Part shown: positions 59,769 to 64,000 of the stretch, in pieces
Layout of the letters: each line of letters starts with the position of its first letter
Position numbering within the stretch: the first letter of the stretch is position 1
Source of the DNA: an uncultured Anaerolineae bacterium
Lineage (GTDB): Bacteria > Chloroflexota > Anaerolineae > J036 > Brachytrichaceae
Reading direction: 5' to 3'
Length of the DNA stretch: 64,000 bases
NCBI GenBank assembly: GCA_937959265.1
Contig: CALGMA010000009.1
Coordinates: 62,001 to 126,000, forward strand
The notes under the pieces: generated by a model
Told to the model about the DNA's origin: nothing
The model's input: only the letters and a program-made list of their open reading frames with translations
The model's database searches: none
Translations under genes and position numbers: made by a program

Positions 59769-62700
59769 TCATGCGCTGCGCCTGACCAGCGGGCGCAGAA
59801 TCTCGCGCTCCTGCGGGGCCAGCGCATGGGTAAGCCACAGCACCGCGCCGTAGGCTGCCAGGCCAAGCGCCAGCCCGATGAGCACGACGCCACCGGAGGC
59901 AAACGCCGCCGTCACAACAGCCATCACCCCTGCTGCGAGGAACGGCTTGGCCAGCACCTCGACCCAATTCACCGGTGCGATGTATTGGCGGACGAAGACA
60001 TAGAACGCCGCACCCTCGACGATCTCGCTGAAGATGGTCGTCACCGCCGCCGCCACGAATGAGAACAGCGGGATGAAGATGGCGTTGGCGACGACGTTGA
60101 ACGTCAGCCCAATGATGAAGGCGCGTGTGAGCGCGCGCTGTTGGCCGGCGGCTATCAGCGCGTAGTTCGTCACGCTGTTGATCCAACCGATCGGCATACT
60201 CCAGGCCATGATGGCAAGCGCGATGGCACCGTTCGGCAGGAACTCCCGCCCGCCCAGCACGGCGATCATCGGCTCGGCCAGGAAGGCCGTGGCGACGGCC
60301 AGCGGCAGCGCCGTCATCACCAGCAGCTTGAGCGCCAGCGTGTACGAGCGCGCCAGTGACGCATCGCGCTGCAGCGCCATGCGCGACATGGCCGGGAACA
60401 GCGACTGTGTAAAGAAGGCCGGGATGATGTTGAAGGCGTCAATGAACTTGTAGGCCGCGCTATACCAGCCTACCGCCACCGGCCCTTTCAACGCCTGCAG
60501 CATCGGCACATCCACCTTGAAGAACAGCGTGGCCAGCAGATGGTTCAGCATCAGCGGAAAGGACTCGCGCAGGATGACCGATGATTGCTGAGCGGTAACG
60601 GGCGATGACGGCGCACCAACCATCCGCAACTGCAAATGCAACATCCGCCCGGCGAGGAGGAGCAAGAGGGCCAGCGTGATGACGTTGACGACGATGGAAG
60701 TGATCCCCAGCCCGATCACGCCCCAGCCGAGCAACAACAGCGTCGCGCCGATCACGGCCTTCAGCAGCGCGCTGACGATGGTGAGCGCAGCGGGCACTTC
60801 GGCCTTCTCGTAGGCGAAGAACACGGCGCTCAGGCCGGTGGACAGGCTGCTGGGAAACTGGCTGAGTGCGAGCAGGAGGATGGCGATCTCGGCCTCCGGG
60901 GCGAGGTTGAACGCCGCCCGCCAGATCAACACGAGCAGCACAACCGCCGGCGCGACCCCCAGTGCCAGCAGCATGCGCAGCCGGCTGGTTTGCAACAGAT
61001 AGGCCTGCGCATGAGCGGGATCACGCGCGACTTCGCGGGTGAGTAAGGTGTTCAGGCCAAAGTTCATCACGATCTCGAACCAGCCCACGATCACCACGGC
61101 GAAGTAGAAATTGCCGGCGCCCTCCGGCCCGAGCACGCGCAGCATCAGCAGCGCAAAGGCGAAGTCAATCAGCCGCGCAGCGATGTTGAGGCCGGTCAAG
61201 ATCAGGCTGTTGCGCGCGACCAGGCGCACGCCGGATTGCGCGCGCGCCTCGCGCACCGCGTTGCGCCAGACATATACGCCGCCCAGGAACAGCATCGCCG
61301 CCAGTGCGATGAACGTGGCGAACGCGCCGACGCGGAACGAGTCGGGCGAATAGCGGAAACGCACGGTGAAGGCCAGCGGGGCATCGGGAGTCGGAAGCGC
61401 GCCGCCGTCTATGCTTGACCCCGCGCCCCCCAGCAATACGCCGCGGAAGTTGCCGTTGACCTTGAACACAGGGACTTCGCGCTCGGCGCTATCCGGCGCG
61501 CCCAACGGCCGGACGAAGGCGCGCCAGCCGGGGAAGTGGCTGTCGGCCAAGATCAGCCAGCTCGGTTCACCGACTTGCGCATCCACCCACACCTCGTTGT
61601 GGCGATACACCGTGACGCCGGCCGGTGAGAACCGCGCCGGCAAGACGTTCGAGTTTTTCGGCAGCGCATCGGCAGCCGCCGTTGACCGCATCGCGCGGAG
61701 CACGTCAGGTTCCACCAAGACGAACTTGCGCAGGTCGTAGCGCCGGATGGCCTGGGCGAAGTCATCGGCAGCGACAGTGGCGCTGACCGGCAGGGTAAAC
61801 GCGCGCGGCATCGCCCGCTCGTTCTGGTAGATGCGCGTTGCGCCGTCGTCGTAGAAGCGCGAGAAGCCGGGCGTCGTGATCTCCTCTTCCGTCACCACAT
61901 ACTTCACACCGAGCAGGTCGAGCAGCGGCGACTCCAGGCTCTGCGCGTTCTTGATCGGCGCGATGCGGTTGTAGAGCAGCTCACCCTGTGGCTCGATAGC
62001 CTGCATGAAGTCGGTGTACTGTTTGGGGATGATCGAGTCGTAGCCGCGAATGTCTTGAAAGTCGAACAGCCAGGCCGAATTGGCGTTAAGCGGCTTGCCG
62101 GCGCGCGGCTCGTAGGCCGTCAGCCGCCAGAGCGACGTGTCGGCTTGGAGCGCCTGCATGGCCGGCGGCGTAAATCGCAACAGCTTGGGGTCCACCGTCG
62201 GGTTGAAGCCGGCCCAGGCCCAGTTCAAGTCGGCTGCTAGCAATGCGATGGCCAGCGCCGGCGCCGCGCGCACCAGCTTTGCTCCAAAGTGGGCGCCCTC
62301 GGCCGGCTGCGCGTGATGCCTGAGCAACAACCACCAGACCGCGCCGGCGGCGACCAGCAATAGCCCTAGGCGAACGACGTTGAATGCTTGGTAGCTAAAG
62401 AACATCTCGGCGCCGGTGAATCCCTGCTGCGCGGCCGAATTTCTGACAATGCCCGCGAAGAACGGCTGGAAGACCGGCCAGGCCAGCCGCGCGACCACCA
62501 CCGACGCGATCGCCAGCGTGCCCAGCGCCACCGCGACCCCGCTTGCGATCCAGTGCGCCCGCGCGATCGGGTTGTGTCTGGCCGGTGTGAGCTTGGGCCG
62601 ATACCCGCCGATGGCCGGCAAGCCTCTCGGTTCCGTCGCCAACGAGTCGAGCCCAGCGCCGGCCAGCGCGGCCAGCGACAGGGTGAGCGGGAAGATCCAG

Positions 62701-63980
62701 CGGAAGGGCGAATGCAACTGGCTGAAGCCCGGCACGCCGAAGAACAGGATGGCGTAGGCCGGCGTGCCGAAGATGAACAACAGCGAGAGCACGCCGAGCG
62801 CGACGAAGAACCAGGTCGGGAACTTCGATTGTCGGCCGGCAGTCGCGCGACGGCCCGATGCAGCGCGGATGCGGCCGGCGATGGCCACGCCGGCGAGGAT
62901 GAGCGTGATCAGGCCCACGTAAGCCGCGCCTTCGACGTAGTTCTTGACGCCCCAGGCGGTGTTGCCGCTTGGCGTATTCACCGCCTGACGGCTGAATGTG
63001 AACAGGTCGAAGTAGGTGTGGTGCGCCGGGTTGCCGAAGAAATCCGGCCCCAACCACTGCACGACATAGCGCCACGGGAAGGCGTAGCTCATCACCTCCT
63101 GCAGCGAGGCGCTGCCTTGGCGGAAGTTGCGCGTCACCAGCTCCAGCAACGGGATCAACTGCATCGCGCCGATGAGGATGCCGGTGACGCCCATGGCGAC
63201 CAGCCAGGCCAGCCGGCCGGCCAGATACGGCCCATCCACGCGCAGGTTGCCGAAGCCGATCACCGTGCTCACGCGCCACAGGCAGAACAGCGCCGTCACG
63301 ATGAGCGTGTAGGCCAGGATTTCGACGTGGCCGGCCAGGACGACCATGGCCAGGGCCAGCGCGCCGATCACCACCCAGGGCATGGACGACGGCCGGTTGC
63401 CCAGCCCAGGCGACTGCCGGATCACGCGCTCGCACATGGCCAAAATCAGCGGCAACCACGCTGCACTGGCGATGATCATCTGGAAGACCACCGAGACCAC
63501 GAAGAAGCCGCTCAACTGGTAAGCCACGCCGGCGAAGAGCGCACCGTAGCGTCGGACGCCGAGCGTCTGCATGAAGATGAAGGTGAAGACGCCGGCCAAC
63601 CCGAGCTGCAGCACGGTGAACCATCCATAGGCTTTCTCCAACGGCAGCGCATAGTACAGCAGGCTGAACGGATACATCGCCGAGTGCTGGCCCGCCGCGA
63701 GGAACGGCATGCCGGCGAAGAGATAGGGGTTCCACAACGGCAGCTCACCCTCGGCGAGCGACTTGATGATGAAGCGCTTCCAGGGGTAGTTTTCCAGGAT
63801 CAGATCGGAGAGCAGCTCGTTCTGGGGGACGCCGACGCCGAGCGACGCAGCCGCAGATTTGAACGGTTGCCAGGCGAACAGATTGTCTGCGGGGAGCAAC
63901 GTATAGCCACCGACGGTCACTGGAAAGAACAGTGCCATCGGCAGCAGCATGAGCAGGGCGATGCACGCCGCTGTGGCCAT
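59769..63980 (-). CDS. YfhO-type membrane protein fused to a Wzx/MATE-like polysaccharide flippase
   Basis: This single open frame has 1403 residues. The N-terminal part (about 1-900) is YfhO-like: FPVTVGGYTLLPADNLFAWQ, EGELPLWNPYLFAGMPFLAA, about twelve membrane segments and an extracytoplasmic domain (about 600-870). The C-terminal part (about 905-1400) is a flippase-like domain of about 14 segments: RNSLILTGLNIAARLIDFAF, LMLRVLGPEGAGNFYFAVVI, NFGLNTLLTREVARDPAHAQ and TLFFKVDVPMLQALKGPVAV. It may couple flipping of a lipid-linked sugar with its transfer outside the cell. The frame stays open to the window edge before ATG 63980, so the true start may lie beyond. Confidence 0.85.
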   Translation of the reverse strand: MATAACIALLMLLPMALFFPVTVGGYTLLPADNLFAWQPFKSAAASLGVGVPQNELLSDLILENYPWKRFIIKSLAEGELPLWNPYLFAGMPFLAAGQHSAMYPFSLLYYALPLEKAYGWFTVLQLGLAGVFTFIFMQTLGVRRYGALFAGVAYQLSGFFVVSVVFQMIIASAAWLPLILAMCERVIRQSPGLGNRPSSMPWVVIGALALAMVVLAGHVEILAYTLIVTALFCLWRVSTVIGFGNLRVDGPYLAGRLAWLVAMGVTGILIGAMQLIPLLELVTRNFRQGSASLQEVMSYAFPWRYVVQWLGPDFFGNPAHHTYFDLFTFSRQAVNTPSGNTAWGVKNYVEGAAYVGLITLILAGVAIAGRIRAASGRRATAGRQSKFPTWFFVALGVLSLLFIFGTPAYAILFFGVPGFSQLHSPFRWIFPLTLSLAALAGAGLDSLATEPRGLPAIGGYRPKLTPARHNPIARAHWIASGVAVALGTLAIASVVVARLAWPVFQPFFAGIVRNSAAQQGFTGAEMFFSYQAFNVVRLGLLLVAAGAVWWLLLRHHAQPAEGAHFGAKLVRAAPALAIALLAADLNWAWAGFNPTVDPKLLRFTPPAMQALQADTSLWRLTAYEPRAGKPLNANSAWLFDFQDIRGYDSIIPKQYTDFMQAIEPQGELLYNRIAPIKNAQSLESPLLDLLGVKYVVTEEEITTPGFSRFYDDGATRIYQNERAMPRAFTLPVSATVAADDFAQAIRRYDLRKFVLVEPDVLRAMRSTAAADALPKNSNVLPARFSPAGVTVYRHNEVWVDAQVGEPSWLILADSHFPGWRAFVRPLGAPDSAEREVPVFKVNGNFRGVLLGGAGSSIDGGALPTPDAPLAFTVRFRYSPDSFRVGAFATFIALAAMLFLGGVYVWRNAVREARAQSGVRLVARNSLILTGLNIAARLIDFAFALLMLRVLGPEGAGNFYFAVVIVGWFEIVMNFGLNTLLTREVARDPAHAQAYLLQTSRLRMLLALGVAPAVVLLVLIWRAAFNLAPEAEIAILLLALSQFPSSLSTGLSAVFFAYEKAEVPAALTIVSALLKAVIGATLLLLGWGVIGLGITSIVVNVITLALLLLLAGRMLHLQLRMVGAPSSPVTAQQSSVILRESFPLMLNHLLATLFFKVDVPMLQALKGPVAVGWYSAAYKFIDAFNIIPAFFTQSLFPAMSRMALQRDASLARSYTLALKLLVMTALPLAVATAFLAEPMIAVLGGREFLPNGAIALAIMAWSMPIGWINSVTNYALIAAGQQRALTRAFIIGLTFNVVANAIFIPLFSFVAAAVTTIFSEIVEGAAFYVFVRQYIAPVNWVEVLAKPFLAAGVMAVVTAAFASGGVVLIGLALGLAAYGAVLWLTHALAPQEREILRPLVRRSA

Positions 63981-64000
63981 TCGCGGCCGCTTCAGCCATG

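Overview
The window is about 64 kb of high-GC bacterial DNA with roughly fifty protein genes. It looks like a chromosomal piece of a Chloroflexota member, probably Anaerolineae-like. That placement is inference from gene style: many ABC-transporter lipoproteins with VEVTR-type linkers, YfhO-type membrane proteins, abundant perfect palindromes between genes, and many genes whose -10 box sits only 5-9 bases before the start codon. No marker phylogeny was possible. I see no rRNA, tRNA or CRISPR.

Left part (1-18900). A minus-strand cluster carries E1 alpha and beta of an acetoin/pyruvate-type dehydrogenase, a VOC protein and a cut-off 3-hydroxyisobutyrate dehydrogenase, behind a MerR-like regulator. 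Next are a DUF454 membrane protein and a sugar ABC operon (binding protein, two permeases, amidohydrolase). A sulfur locus follows, led by a promoter, a SAM-I riboswitch with terminator, and an 18-residue Cys-containing leader peptide; then come a rhodanese, a DUF4395 protein and a Cys/Met PLP enzyme. A baeRF3-like protein and a double UspA protein precede two paralogous amino-acid-binding lipoproteins, which flank a PfkB kinase and a 53-residue HTH-like protein.

Middle (18900-47400). Here lie sucD, an RNase H with viroplasmin domain, a class V PLP enzyme, a YfhO protein, an oligopeptide ABC operon, an orphan leuD, yajC with an RCK protein, trmD, DUF92, a GH13 glucosidase and mgtE. An IS1-like remnant is followed by a Trp T-box controlling trpEG. 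Then come rplY, sufSU, two small enzymes, tlyA, a class III aminotransferase, a NUDIX protein and a secreted NagZ.

Right part (47400-64000). rpoB stands alone without rpoC. thrS lacks its TGS domain and has a T-box leader. These are followed by a nitrilase-family amidase, a metallo-beta-lactamase protein with a histone H1-like tail, a fused mannose-family PTS IIC-IID protein, an MFS exporter, a phosphoesterase and a 1403-residue YfhO-flippase fusion.

The most unusual signals are: (1) a roughly 100-bp repeat with strict 9-bp phasing and inverted halves, found between the E1 genes and again inside leuD, where it adds about 33 in-frame residues; (2) the stacked SAM riboswitch plus Cys leader; (3) the YfhO-flippase and PTS IIC-IID fusions; (4) widespread apparent leaderless initiation; and (5) perfect palindromes placed directly after the binding-protein gene in both ABC operons.
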